From: Aplectana chamaeleonis
Lineage: Eukaryota > Nematoda > Chromadorea > Rhabditida > Cosmocercidae
DNA: 64,000 bases
Assembly (NCBI GenBank): GCA_029168955.1
Contig: JAPDOI010001322.1
Coordinates: 119,501 to 183,500 of the forward strand
Reading direction: 5' to 3'
The position numbers and the translations under genes were made by a program. Shown here in pieces: positions 22,393 through 33,345 of the stretch. Within the stretch, counting starts at the first letter, position 1, and each line of letters begins with the position of its first letter. The notes under the pieces are model-generated. The model was given only the letters and a program-made list of their open reading frames with translations. It was not told where the DNA came from and searched no databases.

Positions 22393-22869
22393 TGCAATCC
22401 TCAGATATGAATTTTGAGATTTTCATGTAATTGTGTAGTAGACCCCTCCTGCATAACACGTGTTAAATGCGAGATCTCAATTCCTCCAAACAAGCGAGAT
22501 ATAAGCGACCACCACAGGCCCGACCCCCTTCGCTCACCACCACAGGCCCGACCCCCTAACAGATTTTTGAACTCGATAGCGGCTCGATGGATGGATGAAT
22601 TCCAACAAGTGGTCGTTCTTCAGTCCACTACCGGACTGTCTCCTTATCCTGGCTTTCTCTCACGCGACGATTGCGAATGAAGAGAAATACAGGCCTAGAC
22701 AACTCGTCCACCAATTTTTCACCCTCAAAATCTAGGCATCTTTGAAGGGCCATAACTCTGTCCAAAGGGGGCCTTGGACGATATCAGAGATACTACTGCG
22801 ATCAGCGTGTGACTCTCTCCAAGATAAGCATGAAGTCTGAAAATAATTTTTTTGGGTGTCCTGTGCCTT
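22393..22869 (+). mobile_element. MITE family A, copy 2
   Basis: It matches 10197-10680 in the opposite orientation over nearly its whole length, including CTCAATTCCTCCAAACAAGC, GGCCCGACCCCCTTCGCTC and the end TTTTTTTGGGTGTCCTGTGC. The left terminus is degraded (CTGCAATCCTCAGATATG in place of the CACAGTACACCCTCAGAT type). The 88-codon frame inside is the same repeat-borne frame as in copy 1. Confidence 0.7.
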
Positions 22870-23257
22870 TAAATGTGGTCTTCTATGCGTTTATTGAGCT
22901 GTCAATTTATGTGCAGTTGATGAACTCTACATAAGCAATGAAGGCTGACAAAGAATTTGGAGACTTCAAAATTTATACGAGAGAATTTCCCTCGTATCTA
23001 CTTTGATAAAGTGGCAAAATCAATACACTAAACCAATATCTGAGTAATAGTGACCATAAGACCACCCCTGAAAACAGCGTTTACCTACAAACAAGATCTC
23101 CGATCCAGTTGTGATTATAATTTTTAGTTTTTATGTCTAAAATAATGGCGGAGTACTTGTTTTTGTTCTGGTTACGAAGGGGTTGGGGCAGGGTTCAGGC
23201 CGTCGGCGCCGTTCATGATTGCTCTGCGAGTGCTGGAGATAATCAATAATTGGTGTC

Positions 23258-23634
23258 TCAGGCGCTATTCACACTACTCAACGCCAGCGCAGCACGCGCG
23301 TGCCGCGCTGGCGTGGCATTTGTGTATGAATGGCTTGACGCCCCGCCCGCGCGGCACGCGCGTCACGCTCCGCCTGCTCCGCCATGGCGTCGCCGCTGCA
23401 GTATTCACACTGCCACCCGGAATGCCTTGGCGTTTTCATTCACTGATATTATTTATCGATCGTCTCATTCATTCCAGCTTCACCGTTCCGCCATGGCGTC
23501 GCCGCTGGAGTATTCATAGTCGCTGCAAGCGCGGTACGCGCGTCACGCGCGTATAAAGTATGCATACACAGACGCCACGCCAGCGTGGCACGCGCGTGCC
23601 GCGTTGGCGTTGAGTAGTATGAATAGCGCCTCAG
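23258..23634. mobile_element. GC-rich MITE with long imperfect inverted repeats
   Basis: The left end CAGGCGCTATTCACACTACT and right end AGTAGTATGAATAGCGCCT are complementary, and the mirrored similarity continues through ACGCCAGCGC and GCACGCGCGTGCCGCG for about 100 bases per side. A direct repeat CGCCATGGCGTCGCCGCTG lies in the centre (23381 and 23491). The ORFs of 86-113 codons over it follow from GC richness and are not genes. Confidence 0.65.
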
Positions 23635-23639
23635 CGGTG

Positions 23640-25598
23640 TCTCGCCGCGACGAACACGCGTGGCACGCACGCATTCGAGGAGGTAATGATAGTCATGAAC
23701 ATCGATCAAGCGATATCACATTAGATCGCTGCGTCGAGGCTATCTCTCGACCATTGATCGACGATAGGTAGGGTTTGCGAGGGAACGATTTTTCAATGCA
23801 ACGCAACCCCTTTTCTGCCCCGCACTGCGATCATCAAACGCGCCAACGCCACAAACCCTGTCCCAACCCATCGTAATATTCGCGTTCGTGCGTGCCACCC
23901 CTGTAAACCGATGTTCGTTGTTTGAAACCACGACAACACGGAGCCTCTACATTCAGTTGGTCCCTCATGTTCACCGTTCATATTGAGGTGTTATTAGGGC
24001 TTACTCCCAGCGAGGTCTCTTCTGCGGAAGATCAGGTATCGCTCGAGTTTTCTCAATTGCGGTTCTCGTCTTCTAAAACAAAGAAAACTGACGATTATTA
24101 GAATAATTTTACCTTGCAGCATTGTAGCAGAGGTTTTCCACAGGACTAGGGCCGAGTTTGAAAGCAGGGCTCGTCAGGTTAACAGCTTTATGCGCCCTTA
24201 GACGCAGAGTTAACGAAGAGAAACTTGCACGTTTTTTTTGGCCGAAACGTAAACTTTGGGCCTCTCTAAGAGGATTAAGAACGGAAGTATGACGAAAAAC
24301 CGCCGGTAAGTGGGTGAAAATCTCGAGGGCAACCAACCCATTAGGCCCCTCCACCCACGTCCTATAACAGTTCCCCTTAATTCGTGGTTAAATGAGCGAT
24401 GGTTTCTGATCAAAAGCTCCGTTCTACCCTTCATTCTCAACGTTTCTCTTTACTCAGGTCAGCTCGCATACATCGGCTGCAAAAAACGGGAGTTACAAGC
24501 CTCGGACAAATCGTCCACAATGCTTCCCTAGCTGAATTTTGAGAGGCCATGACTCCGTTTCCAGGGATCTTGTACGATTCAAGGGACATCATTGAAATCA
24601 GCATGGGATCGTTTTCAAGATAGGCGGAAAAACAGAAAAACGGCTTTTATCGTGAACGCTGCCTTTAAAGACAGGGTACGCACAGAAAACTGTGTTGAAT
24701 TTTGTCACTACTTTGCACACGTAGCTCTAGCAGGTTCTAGAATAACACCAAGAAGCCACCAAAACACTCGAATTTTAGAGAAAAACTCGTTTGAATATGC
24801 CGGAGCATTCGGCCTCCTTTTTTCACGTCTGTCCCGTGTGGCTTGTGTAATACGCAAATGTCAGAAAACTAGACGTCTGAAATGGCTTAGCCTCTTTAGC
24901 TCCTTAAATTGACTATTTCTTTTGGCTTTTCCATTGTCAGAAACTCCCAACAAAAATAAGAAGCATACATTCATCCGTTTGAACTCGGACTCTTTCGAAA
25001 AGAAGAATATAGAATTCTGGCTTCACCCGGCCTGTCGGAGGCTGTCGTGGCGATTCCGCTCCTCGTGCTAGATGATCGACCAGGAAAACGGCTTTTTAGA
25101 CCATGGAGCAGTTTGAAGAGGCTATAGCATTGTGAAAACGCAGCATTGAGGTCTCAAGCTTTGCCAACTATCTTCACTTGGTTCAAACATTGGATTCAGA
25201 AGTAGAAACCAAATGTGGTTTTCTGCTTTGACGCTGCCTTTAACCGTCGCCGCGTTGGTCGTACGTGGACATATAGTAGAGCTGCCTTGCTGGAAGAGAC
25301 TGTTCTCTCGTGCTAGAAGTGCCGGATTAAACAGCAGATGGGTTCTTACTGCCACCTGTTGATCAGCGAAGTTCATCGGTTTCATATGAACACCAGCCAG
25401 ATATGAATTTTCTAGGATAAACCTAGCCAGAAGTCTATAAAGGTTGGAGGGTGCCACCCTATAAGAGAAAATTTTTGGGTAGTTAAAATATGCGTTGTGA
25501 CGATGTTTTCCGATGAAAATATATTCAACCTGGAAGGTTGCTGCACCCATTGTTGGCTCGACATCAAGGTTGAAACAATGAACACCTGTGGACGCAAC
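23640..25598. other. repeat-derived stretch, one long minus-strand frame
   Basis: 24540-24670 resembles the inner part of MITE family A (GGCCATGACTCCGTTTCC, then an AAGATAGGCGG block), so it is probably a diverged relative. The minus-strand frame ending at 25122 is discussed with the hAT element that interrupts it. Otherwise no gene was recognised. Confidence 0.4.
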
Positions 25599-25835
25599 GT
25601 CGGAAGCAGGGGTGCGCGGAAAATTCTTTCTGGTAAATTTTTTACCGAAACCTTTTACCGAGATCATTTTTCGGTGAATACTGTAAAAACGGAAAATTCG
25701 GTAAAAATTCTGACTTTGTCTCTCTGGTGCCTATCCCATTGGATAGCAAAAATAACCGATAATATTTATGTATCACTTTAAAAAGTGCATGAGGATAGTG
25801 CAAATAATGAGTGAGTTTTAGATATTAAAATGGGC

Positions 25836-25980
25836 TCAACGGCTGAACTTATTCAGCGGGACGTTGATTTTGAGAAAAAGTAACATTTCAGAAGTTTCTG
25901 TCATGAAAGCCTTTCTGTAGTCACTCAAAATCAGGCCAGCTGAAGAAAACACTTCCCGCCTCAAGTGTGCCAGGAGGCGC
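25836..25980 (-). pseudogene. hAT transposase C-terminal dimerization domain fragment
   Basis: The visible protein runs RLLAHLRREVFSSAGLILSD, then YRKAFMTETSEMLLFLKINV, then a stop. hAT transposases end with this pattern (SERVFSTAGxIxSxxRxxLxxxxxExLLFLxxN), used for dimer formation. The catalytic RNase H-like part is absent, so only this tail survives. Orientation defines the element as minus-strand. Confidence 0.75.
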
Positions 25981-26345
25981 GTAAAAGTACTAATTGGTCA
26001 GTGAGGAAAGGTGCGCGTACGATTATTCAACAATGGAGTCGTTCCAGAACTGCAGTGGATTCAGTGTTGTGTCTGGGGCTTCGAAAAGAATTTTTCCAGT
26101 TCCTGAAATATCTGCTTCAAGACTCTGCTGCCTTGAGACCCGTTGACATTTTTGAATAAAATATGCATCTCTCGGAGTAAAATCTCGATAAGAAAAACCA
26201 CGTGACACAAAAGGTGAAGAGATCGTATGTATGAACATTTAAAAAGTAAGCCAAAGGCTTGAAAAAATCAACAAAAAGAAGGATGAAGAAGGATATCGCG
26301 CCAAATACATGCCTTGAAGGCACAGGACACCCAAAAAATTAGTTT

Positions 26346-26688
26346 TCAGATTTCAATGTTTGAACTCAAAAAGTAACTTCTTACCACGATTCTCCATTCC
26401 TTAGACTTTTCTGAAAAGAACAGACAGTTGCCGTAGCTACCTTCATCACTCTCGTAAAGATAACTTCCGAAGAGTAGAACGGTAACTGAACTGCTGCTTT
26501 CGGTCTCTTTGAGTGAGAGTACAACAAGACGTTTCCTCTCGCATGCGTCCATCTTAGCCTTTAGAATAACTTTCATTAGGCTACTCGCATATTCGGGGAA
26601 GAGGATGTCCATGTTTTTGAAAGTGTCCTGAATTTTTTTTACCAATTGAGGATATTGTTGAAATTTTCAAGATGATTTACCTTGCACT
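26346..26688 (-). pseudogene. copy of SET-gene exon 7 and neighbouring intron DNA
   Basis: This matches 438-781 of the SET gene: the start of intron 7, the whole of exon 7 (VILKAKMDACERKRLVV against VILRAKVDGYERERLVV), intron 6 and the last 10 bases of exon 6. By eye roughly nine bases in ten agree. Because intron 6 is retained, the copy was made at the DNA level, not from mRNA. It lies inside the borders of the hAT element. Confidence 0.75.
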
Positions 26689-26885
26689 TAACAGTAGCAA
26701 ACCCGTGAAATACGAGTAAAAAGTAGGCCGATTAGGCAAAAGACACCCAATTTTTTCGGTAAAAATTTCGGTAAATTTCAAGAAAAACTTGGTAAATAGG
26801 TAAATCAAAATTTACCGAATAAACACCTGTAAATCCGGAAAATCGGTAAATCGATAAACGGAAAATGCACACCCCTGGTCGGAGG

Positions 26886-27843
26886 TGAGCGTCCTCGCGT
26901 CGCATAGACACTGGCTCACTGAAGATATGCGATGATCAAATTGGCAAGCATTGCCAAGAAGGGTGGCTGGGCCTGCATAACACAGATAGTTCAGATAGCA
27001 ACTATTTTCAAAAAGGAGCGATGTGGAAAAAAAACCCAAGGGCGAGGAAGATTGCCGTGCTTTATTCGACTAACAATAAGTGGGTAACAACTCAGACGTT
27101 CGCCGTTGTCTACAGGACGTCGATCCGCCCAGAACGAGTCACCGCTGGCGAACAGGCAGCTCTACGCGGGGCCGTCCCGGTGTGCTGTTGAGCAGGGGAC
27201 GACGGGCTGTTAAACAGCCCATCGACCAGCAATCCCGCCGAGTGAAAAAATCCATGCGGACCGAGTTGTTGTCTACAGGACGACAAATCGGGATGTCTAC
27301 GGCGGTGCAGGTGGATGGGCTGTTCTACAGAACATTCGCGAGGAGGGGTGGTGGTAGCGTCTATCAATCAATGTATCACGGAGATTGTACCGTCCGAGTT
27401 CTAATTTTTTGGTTATGTCAGATTCGCCATTCGTTTTTTTTTTTGATGATGCTGTAGACTTCTTTAGAAACTCTTCTCATGTTTTGATTAGGTGAGATCT
27501 CCTATTCGTTTTTTAATAACGTCTTTCCGTGGAGGGGGTGTCCTTCCGTGGAGGGGGTGTTGGTGTCCTGCCGAGGGGTGAACCTCGCGGAGTTCTCCGT
27601 GGTGGACCCGAAGGATTGTGTGGTTTACGGAGCTTGCTGCCACCGTCTTCGAAGAAAGATTTCGGTTTTTTCCGTCCGTTTATGAGTGTCATTTGCGTCG
27701 TCGTTTCAAGATGATTGAGAGGAATCTCTAATCGTTGGGTGGTGTTTATTTACCCTGATTCCCATCCATGTTATCAATACTCGAGGAGAGGTAAATGTAG
27801 CTAGAAGAAAAAAAATGTAGATTTGAAAAAATAAGCGTACATA
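26886..27843. other. no recognised gene; short direct repeats
   Basis: GTTGTCTACAGGACG occurs twice (27105 and 27267), and CCTTCCGTGGAGGGGGTGT is repeated in tandem at about 27523-27560. The 125-codon plus frame at 27080 lies over these repeats and shows no motif. Confidence 0.4.
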
Positions 27844-30800
27844 CAATACCGCCCGAGACATTGGGAAAAACGGTGTTTTCGGCGCTTTTTTTCCGCCGAA
27901 AAGCGCCGCTTTTTCATAGCTTCGACCAAAGTGGTCCGTTTCGGTTGCCAGGGGCATATTTAGAATCAGCATGGAGAGCTCTTCATTTTGAGCTTATACA
28001 TGTCTTACCCTGGAAGCAAGGCATAAAGGGTTAACAGAATCAATCGAGTGTACGAAAACTGAAGCTAGATGTCTAATTATTGTAAATATTTGACTTCATA
28101 TCAACCGTACAGATCAAGGACGAGTTATATACAAGTATGTGTGACCATTTTATTGACGTGGCGAAAGTAAAAGTTAATGTTTAACATCCGTTTCCTCACC
28201 CCTGCAGACACAGTCATCGTTCTTCGCTTGGGCTCAAAATGCCCGTGATTGTAACTGCAGTCAGTGTAGACTCTTTTAGAGCAGAAAAACATGTCTGAAG
28301 GCATTTCCCGCCGAGCGCCATCCCGATGATTTTGTTTCCGAAAAACGACCCCAGATCACCGACGTCCCGTTCTCGGCTTAAACAGGACCAATTGACCTGA
28401 GACCCGGCCTACAACTTGACTTTTTTATTCTCTTTCGAATAAGCACTGCGACATCCCAACCCGGAAAACTTGATTTTCTACCTCTTTGGGATTTGGTAAA
28501 ACAGCGTTTTCTCGCCGGTTCGACGCCCCAGCAGACACAATCATCGTCCTTCTCTCGGGCTCAAAATGCCTGCGATCACACTTGCGCTGAGTCTAAGCTT
28601 CTTTAAAACAAAAATAACACGTCTGGAGGCTATTCACGCCTAGCTGCGCCCGGGTGATTTTGGATGAGAACGACCCCAAATACTTTCAACCCGTACCTGG
28701 CAACGCCTTTTCCATTTTTCGACTAAAACGGGTCTCATCCCAAACTTGATTTTTTCGACTTCGGAACCCGGCACTGCTGAGCGGTGCGGTCCAACAGGTG
28801 GTATCGAGATCAAAATTTCAAGTTTCTCTTGGCACTGTTTGCAACTGATCTTTTGTTTCTAGGCACACGTTTAGGTCAATCTTGAGCGTGATGCCAATCT
28901 GAAATTGTTCTGACTATCCAATCTCGACGACTTTTTTCGTGGCTATTGCCTTTTCTCGTGCCATAGTATTTCGACATGACCCGCAGGAAACTTTTTCTTT
29001 TGCAACAATGCTTCTTAAAATTCATACTTTGGAAACTTGCTCGGATCTTAGCGTTCCACGCAAATCGGGAGTCAAAGTTCTATTGTAAGACGCTGCCGTA
29101 TTCGTTTCTGGATTATTATCAGTCCCATATCAAGCTTCGATTTTCCGAGATCCGCTATGGGCGGCCAAGGCACTGAGACAGTGTTACGTCGAGAGAACGA
29201 GCGCTCTCGCTCCCAAACGGCACTGTACGGACTCTTATCAACACCTCTCACTCGTGGAGTTTCAATTATCATCCTCAGTACGACTTGGCGGCCCTTCTCG
29301 TCTCGCGGTAGAGACAGGGTAGAGATGCAGGGCGCAGAGAAGAAGAAGACCACACCGAGAGCAAGCCAGCATGTCGCCTCATTTATCGATTCGTCATTGC
29401 GAGGCATGGGGAGAGTGAGCGCCGTTAGTTGAATCGTGCAGCCCAATTTGGCATTGAATTTTGGATTCACAAGGATTACACCAACCGGCGGCTCAGCCCC
29501 CGGTCTCCGAGGACCTTGGATTGAACACATTCAGAATTTCAAAACTATTCGGGAAAATGTCCAACATATATAACTCCATCTGAAAACGGTTCACGATCAC
29601 CAATTACTCTTGAACTGTATGGAAAAACTCGTAATTTCAATTAGTATGCACTATGCTAGCACATGCATCTTTGTTATATATTGAATTCAAGTGTCCTCGA
29701 GTGAAAATGCAGTACCACACTCGAAATCAACTCTTCTGTGTTCTAATAGGTGTGCTTGCCAAACGCGCTCCGATGTGAATGGCTGGTTGACCGGCTGCCA
29801 GGCGAGAGACGCTATATACGTTGCGAAATCCGCGGGAATGAGTCACCGGGGTGAGATGCCGGTTTCCGGTCTCAGGATAAAACACACTCAGGCAATCGCG
29901 GGGGTCGGTGGCCGGCGGCCGGTTAAAACGCCCCTTTCCCAATCAAACTGATCGGATTCGGCTGATCGTCGGAGGTTTCGGCATGACTCATAACTGCCGA
30001 AGTTTTCGTGGCAATGTCTCAAACGTGGCGGAGTTTTCGGGGCAACGTGTTGCAGTGTCTGCACCGTTTTCTCTGATAATCTCTTGTGCCGAGCGCGGAA
30101 AGGACAGCCCACAATGTATACGCTGCGCTTGGATGTGAGGTGTTTGTGCTTGTCATGGTTGGCTTTGTTCGGGATATCGACGCTCTGGCGGGCGTCGATG
30201 GCAGGTTGAAACACCAATACTGTCTCTTGACCAACCACTGACGATCGCGACTGCAGGAGTGGTCAGTGGTGGTCGGTGGGAGGTGATCAGGCGAAACTTT
30301 CGGTGTAAACACGTGGGTTCGACGTCACACTGAGTGGTCGGTGAGAGATGATTAGGCAGAGCTTTCGATGTAAACGGGTCAACTGTGACGTGGCATTGTA
30401 GGGTCGGTGGGAGGTTGACACGCGGAGTTTTCGGCATGAATGGGGTAGTTTTCGGGCTAGGCCCGCCCCTTTTTGTTTCGAGCGGCAGCACGCTACCTGT
30501 TCAACTCCCCTCAACCGGCCACCGACCCCCGCGAGTGTGTGAGAACATAAAACAAAGATGCATGTGCTAGCATAGTGCATACTGATTGAAATTACGAGTT
30601 TTTCCATACAGTTCAAGAGTAATTAGTGATCCTAAACCGTTTTTAGATGGAGTTTACGTATTTTGGACATTTTCCCGAATAGTTTCGAAATTCTGAATGT
30701 GTTCAATCCAAGGTCCTCGGAGACCGGGGACCGAGCCGCCGGTAGGTGTAATCCTTGCAAATCCGAAATTCAATGCCAAATTGGGCCGCACGATTCAACT

Positions 30801-32387
30801 TACGGCGCTCACTCTCTCCATGCCTCGCAATGACGTATCGATAAATGAGGCGACATGTTGGCTTGCTCTCGGTGTGGTCCTCTTCTTCTCTGCGCCCTGC
30901 ATCTCTACCCTGTCTCTACCGCGAGACGAGAAGGGCCGCCAAGTCGTACTGAGGATGATAATTGAAACTCCACGAGTGAGGGGTGTTGATAAGAGTCCGT
31001 ACAGTGCCGTTCGGAAGCGAGAGCGCTCGTTCTCTCGACGTAGCACTGTCTCAGTGCCTTGGCCGACCATAGCGGATCTCGGAAAATCGAAGCTTGATAT
31101 GGGATTGATAATAATCCAGAAACGAATACGGCAGCGTCTTACAATAGAACGTTGACTCTCGATTTGCGTGGAACGCTAAGATCCTAGCAAGTTTCCAAAG
31201 TATGTATTTCAAGAAGCATTATTGCAAAAGAAAAAGTTTCCTGCAGGTCATGAAGAATTACTATGGCCCGAAAAAAGGCCTTAGCCACGAAAAAAGTCGT
31301 CGATATCGGATAGTCAGAACAATTTCAGATTGGCATTACGCTCAAAATTGACCTAAAAAAGGTGCCCAGAAACAAAAGATCAGTTGAAAACAGTGCCAAG
31401 AGAAAGTTGAAATTTTGATCTCGATACCACTTGTTGGACCGCACCGCTCAGCAGTGCCGGGTTCCAAAGTCGAAAAAAATCAAGTTTGGGATGAGGCCCG
31501 TTTTAGTCGAAAAATGAATAAGACGTTGCCAGGTACGGGTTGAAAGGATTTGGGGTCCTTTTCATCCAAAATCACCGGGGCGCAGCTAGGCGGGAATAGC
31601 CTCCAGACGTGTTATTTTTGTTTTAAAGAAGTTTAGACTCAGCGCAAGTGTGATAGCAGGCATTTTGAGCCCGAGAGAAAGACGATGATTGTGTCTGCTG
31701 GGGCGTCGAACCGGCGAGAAAACGCTGTTCTACCACATCCCAAAGAGGTAAAAAATCAAGTTTTCCGGGTTGGGCTGTCGCACCGCTTATTCTGAAGGGG
31801 ATCAGAAAGTAAAGTTTTAGGCCGAGTCTCAGGTCGATTGGTCCCGTTTAAGCCGAGAACGGGACGACGGTGTTCTGGGTTCGTTTTTCGAAGACAAAAT
31901 CATCAGAGTGACGCTCGGCGGGAAATGCCTTCAGATATGTTGTTTCTGCTCTAGAAGAGTCTACACGGACTGCAGTTACAACCACGGGCATTTTGAGCTC
32001 GAGCAAAGAACGATGACTGTGTCTACAGGGGTGAGGGAACCGATATTAAACATTTATTTTTTACTTTCGCCACGTCAATAAATTGGTCTCACATACTTGT
32101 ATGTAACTCATCCTTGATCTGTACGGTTGATATGGAGTCAAATATTTACACTAATTAGACATATAGCTTCAGTTTTCGTACACTCGATTGATTCTGTTAA
32201 CCCTATATGCCTTGCTTCCAGGGTAAGACATGTGTAAGCTCAAAATGAAGAGCTCTCTATGCTGATTCGAAATATCCCCCTAGCAACCCAAACGGACCAC
32301 TTTGAACAAAGTTATGATAAAGCGGCGCTTTTCGGTGGAAAAAAAGCGCCGAAAACGCCGTTTTTCCCAAAGTCGCGGGCGGTATTG
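27844..32387. mobile_element. 4.54-kb foldback DNA element with TA target duplication
   Basis: It begins CAATACCGCCCG and ends CGGGCGGTATTG, with TA on each side (27842-27843 and 32388-32389). The left arm 27844-29675 and right arm 30551-32387 (1832 and 1837 bases) are inverted copies with scattered differences; the arms close on TGCACTATGCTAGCACATGC. The 875-bp centre is not symmetrical. The TA target site suggests the Tc1/mariner superfamily for the enzyme that moved it. No transposase is encoded. The arms contain mirrored frames (29530-29072 minus, 30697-31155 plus) of 152 codons. Confidence 0.85.
29676..30550 (+). repeat. central spacer of the foldback element with degenerate tandem repeats
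   Basis: Between 29960 and 30450 words such as GGTCGGTGGGAGGTTGA, GTCGGAGGTTTCGGCATGA and GAGTTTTCGGCATGAA recur at spacings of about 60-75 bases, giving a degraded tandem array. The overlapping frames of 61-116 codons come from this repetition. No protein is recognised. Confidence 0.5.
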
Positions 32388-32469
32388 TAGTTAGCCGATA
32401 TCAACCTTTCTGGTTAACAAGTGAAGCCATTTTAGCGTAGTCCGGAATTAGCGAGATTGAGTACATTGC

Positions 32470-32690
32470 TGCGTGCTCAAAAAATCGCCGCATTCAATGC
32501 GTGTCGAATATGTATCCAACTCGAGTGACCACTCCCATTGAAAGGGGTTACTGCAGGGACACGTGCTCCAAACAGCACCACGTGCTGCAAAATTTTACCG
32601 GAGGAGCACGTGTTGTAAAATTTAATCGCAGGAGCACGTGCTGCAAGGCAGTCCAGCGTTATCGTAGCTGCACACCGACATGCAAGTCGA
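32470..32690 (+). repeat. dispersed repeat with CACGTG units, copy 2
   Basis: It is the same family as 1-203, here in plus orientation. Three units of about 28 bases are clear: CACCACGTGCTGCAAAATTT, GAGCACGTGTTGTAAAATTT and GAGCACGTGCTGCAAGGCAG. The copy ends near GCGTTATCGTAGC, as the other begins with GCTACGATAGCG. It is not coding. Confidence 0.6.
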
Positions 32691-32799
32691 CCAGCTCGCC
32701 GAGCACCATCTGGGGCCGCGAGTGGTTGGACGAGGTCTCCAGTGGCTGGGCGGGCAAAGCGCCAAAATCTCGTGCAATTGAACCAGCAAGGCTGCCGCT

Positions 32800-33345
32800 T
32801 TTTACGAAGTATTCGAATATCATTCGGAAGTCCGTTTCCGAAATATCAGAGTATTATTTGAAAACCGAATTCCCAAATTTTGAATGATTTGAAATTCCAA
32901 AAATCATTCGAATAATTTTCGAATATAACAATTCGGTCCGGAATATACCAAGTAGTCCATCTGGGAAAAATTGGGACACGAAGGAACATTTTAGATTTTA
33001 TGGTCCACCCATCGTTCTGAGATAGAAACTTTTTATGATCAGCGATTAGGCCAAAATCACTCACAGCTACTAGTAGCGAGTATACTTTGACAGAATCGTA
33101 TGATTCGAATAGTCATTCGACTGGAAAATTCGACCTCGAAAAGTCGAATATTTGAAAGGTTTCAATTCCCGAATAATTCAAGAAACCGAATATTCGAAAA
33201 CCGGCTATTCGAAAAGTGCTAATTTCCGAATGATTCGAAAACCGAATTTTCGAAAAGTCGAATATTCGAAGAGTTCAAATTTTTGAATTATTCGAAAAAC
33301 TCAAATTTCGAATTATTCGAAAAGCCGAATATTCGAAAAAAAAAA
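32800..33345. repeat. TTCGAA-rich low-complexity pair, probable non-autonomous transposon ends
   Basis: 32800-32940 and 33090-33345 are made of CGAATATTCGAAAA-type words, flanking about 150 bases of ordinary sequence. Similar simple subterminal DNA is seen in the three hAT-like elements of this window (CGGTAAAA words at 25.6 kb, GTTAATCG words at 47.5 kb, TTCGTTCG words at 55.0 kb). No terminus or target duplication could be fixed here. Confidence 0.4.

Larger units (their letters stand above)
25607..26877 (-). mobile_element. hAT element, deleted, with a hAT dimerization domain and a captured gene piece
   Basis: The termini CAGGGGTGCGCGG and GCACACCCCTG are hAT-like. Flanks GTCGGAAG (25599-25606) and GTCGGAGG (26878-26885) form an 8-bp target duplication with one difference. 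Subterminal DNA on both sides is built of CGGTAAAAAT/GGTAAATTT words. On the minus strand 25980-25836 encodes LRREVFSSAGLILSDYRKAF and then SEMLLFLKINVPL, the C-terminal hAT dimerization block (ERxFSxAGxIxSxxRxxL, then E-LLFL). The rest of the transposase is missing and is replaced by a MITE A fragment (26319-26350) and a copied part of the SET gene. Confidence 0.82.
25122..27039 (-). pseudogene. open frame split by the hAT insertion, identity unknown
   Basis: If the hAT element at 25607-26877 and one target duplication are removed, the frame 27039-26878 (ending DARTLTSD) joins 25598-25122 (starting VASTGVHCFNLD) without a shift, giving about 212 open codons. No domain is recognised. The end of the frame (TTTGAACCAAGTGAAGATAG onward) resembles sequence at 46098-46130, so at least part is dispersed repeat DNA. 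This may be an accident rather than a gene. Confidence 0.25.
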
